A stretch of DNA of 64,000 bases from Lysinibacillus telephonicus (GTDB lineage Bacteria; Bacillota; Bacilli; Bacillales_A; Planococcaceae). Position numbers and translations under genes: made by a program. Below, piece after piece: positions 1 to 8,501 of the stretch (its first letter is position 1; each line of letters starts with the position of its first letter). The notes under the pieces were generated by a model that saw only the letters and a list, made by a program, of their open reading frames with translations, ran no database searches and was not told where the DNA came from. The DNA is taken from positions 30,252-94,251 of the forward strand of contig NZ_RXNR01000008.1 in assembly GCF_003966145.1 (NCBI RefSeq), written 5' to 3'.

Positions 1-990
1 AACGAAAAAATTTATGAGGAATATCGTAGAGACATACCGAGTTTTTATCAAGATATTTGGTGGCCTGATATTCTAAAAACTTCCGCAAAATATGATGTTA
101 AGTATACCGGTGCAGTAATCCAGAATTATGGTGACAAAGTAACTCCTCCATTTGATATTACTGAACAGGATCGAAATACATTTATCCAATTCGGTCGTGA
201 ACTATTAAAAATGGGCGGAGAGATTGGAGTTCATGGCTATAACCACCAATCATTGACTGTTAATCAAGAGGCAGTTGATGATTTAGGATATAATGCGTGG
301 AACAATCAAGCTGATATGGAAGAAGCGCTTAACAAAACAGTAAGCTATGTAAAAGATATTTTTTCCAACTATGATTTCACAACTTATGTTCCACCTTCAA
401 ATCGAATTGATGAAGTCGGAGAAGCAGCCTTAAAGCAGGCGATTCCGTCGGTTAATGTGTTATCATCCTTATATTTGCCAGATGGCAGTCCATATACTAC
501 TGTTCATGAATTTGACCGAAGTAATGAGTTTATTCATATTCCAAGAATAACAGCTGGTTACGAATATACAGATAAAACAAAATGGGCATTGGTAAATGGC
601 ATCACATCAATTGGTGTGTTCTCTCACTTTATACATCCAGATGATATTTTAGATGAAGAACGTTCATCAGGGAAAAAGTGGAGTTTGCTTGAGGAAGAAT
701 ATGATCACTTATTGAGCGATACTTATGAAGACTATCCTTGGCTGAAGAGTATGACTGCAAGAGGTGCAGGACAACAATTAACAAACTACTTAAATGCTGA
801 TGTTTATATAAAGGAAGAAAGTAATAGGATTGTAGTTCAAATTGATAAGTTTCCAGGTGAGATGAGCTTCATTCTTAGAACTAAAAAAAATATCGGAAAG
901 CTGAAAGATTGTACAGTGCAAAAAGTGGATGAAGATGTTTACTATGTAAAGACGAAAAAAGCAACAATTGAGTTAGGATTGGTTGATTAA
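1..990 (+). CDS. Pel-type polysaccharide deacetylase (DUF2194-like), 5'-truncated by window edge
   Basis: The reading frame is open from base 1, so the N-terminus lies outside the window; about 329 C-terminal residues are visible. An HGYNH motif (near bases 229-243) matches the H-x3-H metal ligands of NodB-type carbohydrate esterases. Sequence style and position directly before pelF fit the deacetylase of Gram-positive Pel clusters (PelA deacetylase/DUF2194), which de-N-acetylates a GalNAc-rich polymer outside the membrane. No stand-alone start is convincing at the internal ATG at 211, because conserved-looking sequence continues upstream. The stop codon abuts the pelF start, so the genes are co-transcribed and probably translationally coupled. 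pelD/pelE-like genes would be expected upstream, outside the window. The family call is from memory of the cluster, not a search. Confidence 0.75.
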   Translation, partial: NEKIYEEYRRDIPSFYQDIWWPDILKTSAKYDVKYTGAVIQNYGDKVTPPFDITEQDRNTFIQFGRELLKMGGEIGVHGYNHQSLTVNQEAVDDLGYNAWNNQADMEEALNKTVSYVKDIFSNYDFTTYVPPSNRIDEVGEAALKQAIPSVNVLSSLYLPDGSPYTTVHEFDRSNEFIHIPRITAGYEYTDKTKWALVNGITSIGVFSHFIHPDDILDEERSSGKKWSLLEEEYDHLLSDTYEDYPWLKSMTARGAGQQLTNYLNADVYIKEESNRIVVQIDKFPGEMSFILRTKKNIGKLKDCTVQKVDEDVYYVKTKKATIELGLVD

Positions 991-991
991 A

Positions 992-2419
992 ATGAAAATT
1001 TGTATCATTGCAGAGGGTTCCTACCCCTATGTTACAGGGGGCGTCTCCAGTTGGATTCAAACAATTATAACCAATATGCCTGAGCATCAGTTTATTATTT
1101 ATTCGATAGGTGCTGAAAAAAAGGCTAAAGGGAATTATAAGTATCAGCTTCCAGCAAATGTTATACAAGTTGAAGAAGTTTTTTTAGATGACTTTGCTGA
1201 GGAAGAAGACAAGTGGGGACGTACCTATAAATTAACAAATGAAGAGAGAAAAGCGCTTAAATCTTTAATAGATAGCAATCAACCAGATTGGGAAACGCTT
1301 TTATCTATGTTCTCTGGGAATAAAATTGATTCAGCTATCAATTTCCTTAAAAGCAGAGACTTTTTCGATATAGTTCATGAAATTTGTCTAGAGAAATATG
1401 ATCAAGTTCCATTTACAGATATGTTCTGGTCGATACGTTCAATGGTGTTGCCCCTATTCCTTTGCATTAAACATCCACTCCCGCAAGCAGATCTTTACCA
1501 CAGTGTATCAACAGGATACGCAGGAGTTCTCGGCAGCCTAGGGAAATACATGAATCGTAAGCCATTTGTTTTGACTGAACATGGAATATATACGCGGGAA
1601 AGAGAAGAAGAAATTATTAAAGCACAATGGGTTAAGGGGTATTTTAAAGATTTATGGATTCAGTATTTTTATAATTTATCAAATTGTGCTTATAAACATG
1701 CCGATAAGGTAGTTACGTTATTCCAAAAAAACAAGGAAATTCAAATAGAGTTAGGATGTTCCCCAAACAAGATTGTTATTATACCAAACGGTGTAAATCG
1801 TGAAGACTACATTGATTTGCCTAAAAGGGGATACCGCAATCGCGGGGAGCTTTATATAGGGGCAATTGTTCGTGTTGTTCCAATCAAAGATATTAAAACA
1901 ATGCTGCAGAGCTTCGCTATCGTGAAACAGGAATTGCCAAATGCAAAATTCTTCATAATGGGCCCAACTGATGAAGATGAAGAGTATTATAACGAGTGTA
2001 TTCAATTAATAGAAAGTCTGCAGATTGAGGATGTTTTTTTTACAGGTGAGGTAAATGTTAAAGAATATATTAATCTAATGGATGTGCTAGTGCTTTCAAG
2101 CATTAGTGAAGGACAACCGCTAGTACTGTTAGAAGGTATGGTGTGTGGAATACCTTTTGTTGCAACAGACGTAGGTAACTGTAAAGGAATTCTATTAGGT
2201 GAACTAGATGATTTAGGAGAAGCGGGAATCGTTGTTCCAGTCATGCAATATACCGAAATGGCAAGAGCAATTATTCAACTATGCCAGGACGAACAGAAGA
2301 GACAATTGATGGGGGAAATAGGAAAAAGGCGAGTGGGACTCTTTTATACAAAAAGGAGTTTTATCAAACGTTATCAGAAACTTTATGAAGAAATGGTGAA
2401 AAGTGTATGGCAGGAATAG
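992..2419 (+). CDS. pelF: PelF-like glycosyltransferase (GT4 family)
   Basis: Cytosolic GT-B glycosyltransferase predicted to polymerise the Pel-type polysaccharide from a UDP-N-acetylhexosamine. The N-terminus MKICIIAEGSYPYVTGGVS is the characteristic PelF opening. The C-terminal half has the GT4 donor-site pattern, with an NGVN stretch after the central beta strands and SSISEGQPLVLLEGM containing the E-x7-E-type region. About 475 residues, near the family norm. I prefer ATG 992 to TTG 983 because the family starts at this Met. The gene begins 2 bp after the upstream stop and overlaps pelG by 13 bp, which supports a single operon. Confidence 0.93.
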   Translation: MKICIIAEGSYPYVTGGVSSWIQTIITNMPEHQFIIYSIGAEKKAKGNYKYQLPANVIQVEEVFLDDFAEEEDKWGRTYKLTNEERKALKSLIDSNQPDWETLLSMFSGNKIDSAINFLKSRDFFDIVHEICLEKYDQVPFTDMFWSIRSMVLPLFLCIKHPLPQADLYHSVSTGYAGVLGSLGKYMNRKPFVLTEHGIYTREREEEIIKAQWVKGYFKDLWIQYFYNLSNCAYKHADKVVTLFQKNKEIQIELGCSPNKIVIIPNGVNREDYIDLPKRGYRNRGELYIGAIVRVVPIKDIKTMLQSFAIVKQELPNAKFFIMGPTDEDEEYYNECIQLIESLQIEDVFFTGEVNVKEYINLMDVLVLSSISEGQPLVLLEGMVCGIPFVATDVGNCKGILLGELDDLGEAGIVVPVMQYTEMARAIIQLCQDEQKRQLMGEIGKRRVGLFYTKRSFIKRYQKLYEEMVKSVWQE

Positions 2420-3816
2420 GGTTTCAATTAAAAAAAATGTTTAATGAGCGCGGTTTTTTAGCCAATGTTCGTGCTTACAGCTATTCAGCGATTGTTACAG
2501 TAGGACCGTTGGCATTATGTATATTACTAATGACCTTCGTACAACAATTGCTTTTAGCTGTCGATACACCATATGCAGAAAGAGAGTTGTTTTTGGCCGC
2601 ATCCGAATATGCATTGATTTTTTCACAAATTATTACAGGCGGATTTAATCTTATTGTATCAAGGTATGTAGCAGATCAAATTTACCTAGAAAAATATGAA
2701 AATATACTATCTTCTATGTATGGTGTTATGAGCATCTGTGTTTTGCTCGGCGGAGTTAGTGCATTTGTTTTCTTCTTATTCTCACCGTTAGATCTTACAT
2801 TTAAGTTTGTTACATACATCTTTTTTATTGAACTTATTATCGTATGGATTCAATGTATGTATGTATCTGCACTAAAGGATTATATGAAAATTGTTAAGAG
2901 CTTCTTAATAGGTGTAATAATTTCTGGAGCAGCGATTTTTATTTGCATTAAATTTTTACACATCTATAGTGTAACAGCAATGATGATTTGTTTAAATATT
3001 GGCTTCTTGTTTATGCTTGTAAAATTTACACAGTACATTAGAGAATATTTTAAGGTAAATAATTATAAATATTTTCTATTCCTGGCCTATTTTAAAAAAT
3101 CCCCCTTGCTTTTTGTTTGTGGTTTCTTCTATACATTAGGATTATATGGCCATAATCTTATTGTCTGGCAGGGACAGTATCAGCACACGGTTGCAGATAC
3201 GTTTGTCATTGCACCTTTTTATGATGTTCCTGTCTTTTTTGCTTATTTAAGTGTGCTGCCAGCCATGGTTTTATTTGTTGTCTCTTTAGAAACGTCTTTT
3301 TATACAGCCTATAAGACGTACTATAATCGTATTTTAAATTCTTTTCCATTGAGGGATATATTGTCAGCGAAAAAGGACATGTTTAAAATACTCTCTTTAG
3401 AGCTTGCATTTATCGTGGAAATTCAGTTGTTTACAGCGATTTGTTCGATTGCTTTGGGGTTGAAATTTCTCCCATTATTAGGGTTGACATTTGAGCAAAT
3501 CCAACTCTTTATTATTTTGGTTCTTGGTTACCTTTTTTTCATTGTTATGTACACAGTCGTACTTCTATTACTTTATTATGATGATCAAAAAGGAGCATCT
3601 ATCACTACGGTAATTTATACTGTGGGCAGCATGGTACTTACATTTGTTTTTGTGCCATATGACAATAATGGTTTCTCAGTATTTATTGCTGCATTAATTA
3701 GCTTACTGTTTGGCTTATGGAAACTAACCCATTACTTGAATAATATTGACTATTACACATTTTGCTCACAACCACTCATACCGAAAAAAAGAAGAGGAGA
3801 TTTACGTGGGAACTGA
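2407..3816 (+). CDS. pelG: PelG-like polysaccharide membrane transporter
   Basis: Polytopic membrane protein of about 469 residues with roughly a dozen hydrophobic segments, belonging to the MOP/flippase-like PelG family, which works with PelF to move the nascent Pel chain across the cytoplasmic membrane. The N-terminus (MAGIGFQLKKMF followed by YSAIVTVGPL) is typical of PelG. The ATG lies inside the end of pelF (13-bp overlap), implying translational coupling. The short basic tail KKRRGD is cytosolic if the segment count is even. No terminator separates it from the CotH-like gene 48 bp downstream. Confidence 0.92.
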   Translation: MAGIGFQLKKMFNERGFLANVRAYSYSAIVTVGPLALCILLMTFVQQLLLAVDTPYAERELFLAASEYALIFSQIITGGFNLIVSRYVADQIYLEKYENILSSMYGVMSICVLLGGVSAFVFFLFSPLDLTFKFVTYIFFIELIIVWIQCMYVSALKDYMKIVKSFLIGVIISGAAIFICIKFLHIYSVTAMMICLNIGFLFMLVKFTQYIREYFKVNNYKYFLFLAYFKKSPLLFVCGFFYTLGLYGHNLIVWQGQYQHTVADTFVIAPFYDVPVFFAYLSVLPAMVLFVVSLETSFYTAYKTYYNRILNSFPLRDILSAKKDMFKILSLELAFIVEIQLFTAICSIALGLKFLPLLGLTFEQIQLFIILVLGYLFFIVMYTVVLLLLYYDDQKGASITTVIYTVGSMVLTFVFVPYDNNGFSVFIAALISLLFGLWKLTHYLNNIDYYTFCSQPLIPKKRRGDLRGN

Positions 3817-3863
3817 TAAATCAGATTAAAAAACAGTATTAGTGTGTTGGAGGATATGAAAAG

Positions 3864-5552
3864 ATGAACAAACTACTTATGATGGCTTTTATCGTTTTTA
3901 TGTTGATTCTTTCAGGTTGTACGAATGAAACAGGTGAGGCAGATGGCGGCAATGTGGAAGCTCAGCAAAAACAAGTACAAGAAACGGACAGTAACCAAAC
4001 TATCGATGAGGATCCTAGATTATATGATTTTGAGAAAAAGAATTCTATTGTTACATTTTATATCACGATTTCAGATAAAAATGATACATCTTTTTATGAA
4101 TTAAACAATTGGTACAGTATTCACAATAGTAATTCGAAATCTCCTAAACTGGATATCACGATTCAAGAGGGTACAGAAGAAGGAATTGAAGACGGTTTAT
4201 TTGGATTTGATGAAACAGATGTTAATGCATCGATTGAACTTAGAGGGAAATCAACTAGAATTGCTGCACAAAAGTCCTTTAAAATTAAATTATATGATAG
4301 TGCTGGGCTGTGGAAAGGTCAAAAAACATTAAATTTAAATAAACATCCTTATGATGCAACTAGAGTAAGGAATAAGCTTTCTTTTGATTATTTTACACTA
4401 ATCCCGAATCTGACAAGTATGCGTACACAATTTGTCCATTTGTATGTAAAGGATTTAACAGATAAAAATACAAATGGTAAATTCGTAGATTATGGATTAT
4501 ACACCCATATTGAACAAGGAAATGAACGATTTTTAGCATCACATGGTTTAGATTCTAATGGGAATTTATACAAAGCAGCATTTTTCGAATTCTATCGTTA
4601 CCCTGATCAGTTGAAACTTGAATCAGATCCTTTATTCAATAAGGACGAATTTGAAACAATATTAGAAAATAAGGGAAGTAATGATCATCGCAAGCTGATT
4701 GATATGTTAGATGATGTAAATAATTATTCTTTAAACATTAATGACGTAGTAGAACAGCATTTTGACAGAGAAAATTACCTAACATGGATAGCAACTAATA
4801 TACTGATGGGAAATCGAGATGTTATTACACAAAACTTTTATTTATATAGCCCATCGAATTCTGAAAAATGGTACTTCCTCCCATGGGATTATGATGGAGC
4901 TTGGAGATCTTCATCTACAATAGAAGAGCATACAAAAACACCTGAGTGGCAAAATGGGTTATCAAATTATTGGGGTTCTGTTCTTCATAAACGCTTTTTC
5001 AAAGATCCAAAGAATGTTGATGATTTGACTAAAAAAATAGAGGAGTTATCTTCAATCATTAATCCCGAGAATACTAAAAAACTATTAGATGAGTATTATC
5101 CAGTGGTAAGCAAATTTGTAAAAAGGTCACCTGATAAAGACCATTTAGATATAGACATTTCAGACTATAAAGACGTATATTTTGGAATGGTACGAGAATC
5201 GGAGGTTAATAAGGAGATATATTATAAAAACCTGGAAAAGCCGATGCCATTCTTTTTAGATTACCATATAGAAGGCAAGCAAAATGTATTTTCATGGGAT
5301 GCTTCTTATGATATCCAGGGTGACGATATATTCTATACATTACAAATAAGTACAGACCCTGCCTTTACACAGATTGTTCATGAGAAAAAAGATATGATTG
5401 AAACAACATATACCTTAGATCAATTAGAAAAAGGTACTTATTATTGGCGGGTCATTGCTAAAGATACAAAAGGAAATGAGCAAATGGCTTTTGATGAATT
5501 GGATGAGGATGGAATAGTTTACTTTGGAGTTAAGAAATTTAGCGTTAATTAA
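3864..5552 (+). CDS. CotH-family lipoprotein (CotH kinase-like) with C-terminal Fn3-like domain
   Basis: Starts MNKLLMMAF with a hydrophobic core and an LSGC lipobox (Cys about residue 19), so it is a predicted lipoprotein. Residues about 60-440 have CotH features: a GKSTR...KSFKIKLYD stretch, LNLNKHPYD, and FLPWDYDGAW in the active-site region. CotH proteins include secreted protein kinases of spore coats, but activity here is unproven. The last ~100 residues (LQISTDPAF, GTYYWRVIAKDTKGN) resemble a fibronectin-III-like domain often found on extracellular sugar-associated proteins. SD TTGGAGG precedes the ATG. It sits inside the Pel operon, followed by VTC and DUF4956 genes, a trio that I recall recurring beside exopolysaccharide genes in Firmicutes. 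Role in the matrix is inferred. Confidence 0.85.
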   Translation: MNKLLMMAFIVFMLILSGCTNETGEADGGNVEAQQKQVQETDSNQTIDEDPRLYDFEKKNSIVTFYITISDKNDTSFYELNNWYSIHNSNSKSPKLDITIQEGTEEGIEDGLFGFDETDVNASIELRGKSTRIAAQKSFKIKLYDSAGLWKGQKTLNLNKHPYDATRVRNKLSFDYFTLIPNLTSMRTQFVHLYVKDLTDKNTNGKFVDYGLYTHIEQGNERFLASHGLDSNGNLYKAAFFEFYRYPDQLKLESDPLFNKDEFETILENKGSNDHRKLIDMLDDVNNYSLNINDVVEQHFDRENYLTWIATNILMGNRDVITQNFYLYSPSNSEKWYFLPWDYDGAWRSSSTIEEHTKTPEWQNGLSNYWGSVLHKRFFKDPKNVDDLTKKIEELSSIINPENTKKLLDEYYPVVSKFVKRSPDKDHLDIDISDYKDVYFGMVRESEVNKEIYYKNLEKPMPFFLDYHIEGKQNVFSWDASYDIQGDDIFYTLQISTDPAFTQIVHEKKDMIETTYTLDQLEKGTYYWRVIAKDTKGNEQMAFDELDEDGIVYFGVKKFSVN

Positions 5553-5692
5553 TAATTGATGCAGTAAATGATTCACATAGATGAAAGCAATTTCATTTGG
5601 TTAGGGTCTTTTCACCTCCTACATACTTGTTCAAGTACATGAAAACATTACAAATACTATTTAACAATGCCTAATAATAAAGGAAGCTAAAA

Positions 5693-6391
5693 ATGAAGAA
5701 GCTACGACATGAGTTGAAATTCTATATTAATATAAGCGAATATGAACTACTGAGAGAAAAATTGCAAATTGTTTTAAAAAGGGACAAGCATACAGTAAAT
5801 GATGAAGGGTATCATATTCGCAGTCTTTATTTTGATAATGTTTATGATAATGATCTGTATGAAAAAAACTATGGAATCTATCGCAGGAAAAAATTTAGGA
5901 TTCGAATCTATAATCATAGCGACAGTGTGATTAAGCTTGAGAAGAAGAATCGATTTGGAGAAATGATCAACAAAGAATCTCTCTCTATTTCGAAGGATGA
6001 ATATCAACGATTATTAGAATGGGACTACGATTTTTTACAGGATAAAAATAATCAAACCGCAAAAGATTTTTATTTATATATGAGGACGCAGCATATGTCC
6101 CCTAAAGTAATTGTTGATTATGTTCGCGAAGCATATATGGAAGATATTGAAGATGTAAGAATTACATTTGATAAATATTTAAGCGCTGGCGTGAACTCTG
6201 TCGATATTTTTGAGAAGAATCTAGTTACAGTTGAAGCTTTAAAATATCCCTTTATGATTATGGAGGTAAAGTTTAATTCTTATTTACCAGATTATATTCG
6301 TGATATCCTTCAGCTGGACAGTCACCATCGCTCGGCTATTTCAAAATATGTTATTTGTCGGGAACAAAGTATGATGTACTATAAGCAATAA
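5693..6391 (+). CDS. VTC-domain (polyphosphate polymerase-like) protein
   Basis: A 232-residue protein with the tunnel-fold signature of VTC catalytic domains: basic strands RHELKFYIN, IRSLYFDN, RRKKFRIRIYN, IKLEKKNRFGEM, VIVDYVREAY and the late acidic MEVKF. Eukaryotic VTC4 polymerises phosphate from ATP; bacterial homologues beside CotH and DUF4956 genes have no proven role known to me. The conserved Lys/Arg/Glu pattern appears intact, so a nucleotide- or polyphosphate-linked activity is plausible. SD AAGGAAG precedes ATG 5693. A 140-bp gap with no clear terminator separates it from the CotH-like gene, and DUF4956 follows 16 bp later, so it belongs to the same operon. Confidence 0.85.
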   Translation: MKKLRHELKFYINISEYELLREKLQIVLKRDKHTVNDEGYHIRSLYFDNVYDNDLYEKNYGIYRRKKFRIRIYNHSDSVIKLEKKNRFGEMINKESLSISKDEYQRLLEWDYDFLQDKNNQTAKDFYLYMRTQHMSPKVIVDYVREAYMEDIEDVRITFDKYLSAGVNSVDIFEKNLVTVEALKYPFMIMEVKFNSYLPDYIRDILQLDSHHRSAISKYVICREQSMMYYKQ

Positions 6392-6407
6392 GAGAGGACA
6401 ATTAAAT

Positions 6408-7088
6408 ATGGATGAACGAATAAATTTTAACGACATTATTAAAAAAAGTTTTTTAAACTCAGATACGTTTACAAGTGTATCAATTTTGCAGATTTTAATT
6501 GGAACAATTGTTTCATTTCTAATTGGACTATTTATATATTTTGTCTATAAGAAGACTTTTCGAAGTGTCGTTTACAGTCACAATTTCAATGTTACATTAG
6601 TGCTCATGACAATGATAACTTCACTAGTTATTATGACAATTAGTACGAATATTGTACTTTCTTTAGGGATGGTCGGTGCACTAAGTATCGTCCGCTTCCG
6701 AACTGCATTGAAAGATCCGCTTGATATCGTCTTTCTATTTTGGGCTATTTCAGTTGGTATTGCCGTCGGGGCATCTATTTATGCAGTTGCAATTTTCGGA
6801 TCCATTTTCATTGCGATTGCAGTGTTTATACTATCAAAAAAGAAATGGAAGGATGTAACGTATTTATTAGTCCTCCACTATGATGAAAAAGCATATGATG
6901 AGATTAAATCACAGCTTGTTAAATTCAATTATGAGTTAAAATCTAAAATTGTACGAAATAATTTAACAGAGCTAACATTAAAAATTAAGCTTAAAGTTGA
7001 TAATACTGCATTTGTTCATAAACTATCAAATATTGATGGTGTAAAAGATGTATCCCTCGTACAATATAGCGGGGATTACGCGGCATAA
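6408..7088 (+). CDS. DUF4956 family membrane protein
   Basis: A 226-residue protein with three to four membrane segments between residues about 22 and 142, then a soluble ~80-residue tail resembling a small ferredoxin-like or ACT-like fold. The motif LSLGMVGALSIVRFRTALKDPLD is the hallmark of DUF4956. Known association: DUF4956 is frequently adjacent to VTC-domain polyphosphate polymerase-like genes, suggesting a membrane partner, possibly a channel or export component for the VTC product. Start ATG 6408 has an AGAGAGGA SD. It is the last gene of the Pel-like operon and is followed by a strong intrinsic terminator. Confidence 0.85.
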   Translation: MDERINFNDIIKKSFLNSDTFTSVSILQILIGTIVSFLIGLFIYFVYKKTFRSVVYSHNFNVTLVLMTMITSLVIMTISTNIVLSLGMVGALSIVRFRTALKDPLDIVFLFWAISVGIAVGASIYAVAIFGSIFIAIAVFILSKKKWKDVTYLLVLHYDEKAYDEIKSQLVKFNYELKSKIVRNNLTELTLKIKLKVDNTAFVHKLSNIDGVKDVSLVQYSGDYAA

Positions 7089-7107
7089 TTTGTCCATAAT
7101 ATTTAAT

Positions 7108-7146
7108 AAAGGGTCGTTCGAAAATTCCTTTAGAACGGCCCTTTAA
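7108..7146 (+). terminator. Intrinsic terminator of the Pel-like operon
   Basis: A 12-nt arm at 7108-7119 pairs with 7133-7144 (one G-T wobble) around a 13-nt loop. T-rich sequence follows. It lies 20 bp after the DUF4956 stop. Confidence 0.85.
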
Positions 7147-7297
7147 ATATTAAACAAGGAACTACTGCACAAGCAAGGTGAGAAAAGTATACTGTGATGA
7201 TGATATGAGCAACGTTACTAAGCCTCCTACCGTTAGTCAGAAAACGAAATTCGAAAGTGTAATTTTTGATAGCTATATATGTCCTAAATAAATAGAA

Positions 7298-7332
7298 GGA
7301 CTATCCAGAAAAACAATCTTTCCGAATAGTCC
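7298..7332 (-). terminator. Probable terminator of the GH114 gene
   Basis: Arms 7298-7309 and 7321-7332 form an imperfect stem. On the minus strand the 3' arm is followed by TTCTATTT. It sits 12 bp beyond the stop of the minus-strand GH114 gene. Confidence 0.6.
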
Positions 7333-7343
7333 CTCATATATAA

Positions 7344-8171
7344 CTAGTTATATATGCTGTTTGAATTTTTATATGGAACAAATCCATACTTTTTACTGTA
7401 TTTAAAACTTTTTGTATCTGGAGTAACAGTAAATACTGCAATATTTTCTTCACTCTCTAGTGTTTGGAAGTATTGAATCCAATCTTGACCCCATTTACTA
7501 GTTTTTAAGCGGTTTTTATCAAAGTCTTCCCACATAATCGCATCAACATAATCTTTTGAAGAGGTTTCTAATGTCTCAAAACCCCAATTTTGCAATAAAA
7601 GCAACTCATTATGTTTATCAGTAATGGATTGTAAAAGTTCAACATAACCATTTCTTAAGTAAGACGCCATTTCTTCATCATCGTGATAGAAATCATCGAT
7701 ATCCCCAACTGTATCTAAAAGAATGCCATCAAATTGTTTTTCAATAATTTCTTCTTCAATTTCATCGAGCAGAAGCTGTTGGTAATGGGGATTTGTAATA
7801 TCCATTAAGTAAGTATCCCAATCTTCAACGTATACTCTCTCGCCATCATCTAATAAATAATCGGAGTCCTTTACTTTTTCAACAAACTCTTCGTCCCATG
7901 TCTGTAACTCCATAATACTAATATAACCTAGAGCAATAGTGCCCGCTTCCTTAATTTCAGAAACGTGTTCTTTTGTTGTTTCATGGGGTTCAATAACTAC
8001 CATGTCATAATTGCTAAGTTGTTCAGCTTTTGAATCATCTATTTCACCGTAGTAAATTTTATAGCTATTCACATCTAATAAAGGGTTATGTACATGGCCC
8101 ATCGTAGGATAGCATTGAGTTAAGAGAAGAGGAAATGCAAGGTTGAAGGCAAGGAATGTTTTTTTGAACAT
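7344..8171 (-). CDS. GH114 endo-alpha-1,4-polygalactosaminidase-like secreted protein
   Basis: A 275-residue protein with an N-terminal hydrophobic segment (MFKKTFLAFNLAFPLLLTQC), so exported. Cys20 could be lipidated, but Gln at -1 is atypical for a lipobox. The rest is a TIM-barrel GH114-type domain: VIEPHE, IALGYISIME near residues 80-92, YLMDITNPHY, and FDGILLDTVGDID carrying likely catalytic acidic residues. This is the hydrolase class found as the PelA hydrolase domain in Pseudomonas and acts on partially deacetylated GalNAc polymers such as Pel. It is therefore a plausible matrix-remodelling or dispersal enzyme for the adjacent polysaccharide. It is divergent from the response regulator gene, and its 5' leader carries a c-di-GMP riboswitch. 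SD AAAGGAG lies 8 nt before the ATG. Confidence 0.85.
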   Translation of the reverse strand: MFKKTFLAFNLAFPLLLTQCYPTMGHVHNPLLDVNSYKIYYGEIDDSKAEQLSNYDMVVIEPHETTKEHVSEIKEAGTIALGYISIMELQTWDEEFVEKVKDSDYLLDDGERVYVEDWDTYLMDITNPHYQQLLLDEIEEEIIEKQFDGILLDTVGDIDDFYHDDEEMASYLRNGYVELLQSITDKHNELLLLQNWGFETLETSSKDYVDAIMWEDFDKNRLKTSKWGQDWIQYFQTLESEENIAVFTVTPDTKSFKYSKKYGFVPYKNSNSIYN

Positions 8172-8179
8172 AAGTATTG

Positions 8180-8206
8180 CTCCTTTACGATTTATCTCTA
8201 AAAGAG
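8180..8206 (-). promoter_or_regulatory. SD-sequestering helix downstream of the c-di-GMP aptamer
   Basis: On the minus strand CTCTTTT (8206-8200) is fully complementary, with one G-U pair, to AAAGGAG (8186-8180), the Shine-Dalgarno of the GH114 gene. The helix starts right after the aptamer. No T-run follows, so a translational expression platform is more likely than termination. The direction of the switch is not settled by eye. Confidence 0.55.
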
Positions 8207-8214
8207 AAAATTAC

Positions 8215-8285
8215 GGTAACCCAGCCACCATAGCAATATACCTTAGGCCTGTAGTTTTGCGTCTCAATTTTTCAATTGATTTGCC
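8215..8285 (-). promoter_or_regulatory. c-di-GMP-I (GEMM-I) riboswitch aptamer upstream of GH114 gene
   Basis: Read on the minus strand, it shows GGCAAA, then a hairpin TCAATT-GAAA-AATTGA with the hallmark GAAA tetraloop, then GACGCAAAAC, AGGCCTAAGG, TTGCTATGGTGGCTGGGTTACC. These match the conserved GEMM-I core (ACGCAAA, the tetraloop and its receptor arm, and GGGUUACC closing P1). It begins within a few bases of the predicted transcription start. Confidence 0.93.
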
Positions 8286-8294
8286 ATTATAATC

Positions 8295-8324
8295 ATTATA
8301 ATATAGCTTTCTGTATTTTGACAA
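8295..8324 (-). promoter_or_regulatory. Sigma-A promoter of the riboswitch-GH114 transcript
   Basis: Minus strand: TTGTCA (8324-8319), 18-bp spacer, TATAAT (8300-8295). The predicted start near 8288 places the aptamer at the very 5' end of the mRNA. Confidence 0.75.
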
Positions 8325-8501
8325 TTTTCACTTTTCACTTTTTATATTTTTGGCCGATATTAATCTAGCAAAAAAATATATGTAACTTTATAATGTTATA
8401 AATACAATATTCTATAAAATGGTATTAATTGGTCAAAATGGTAGTAAATTTGTAGAACGAATTTTGTACGTATTATGAGTACTAGGAAAGGGGATATGCT
8501 T

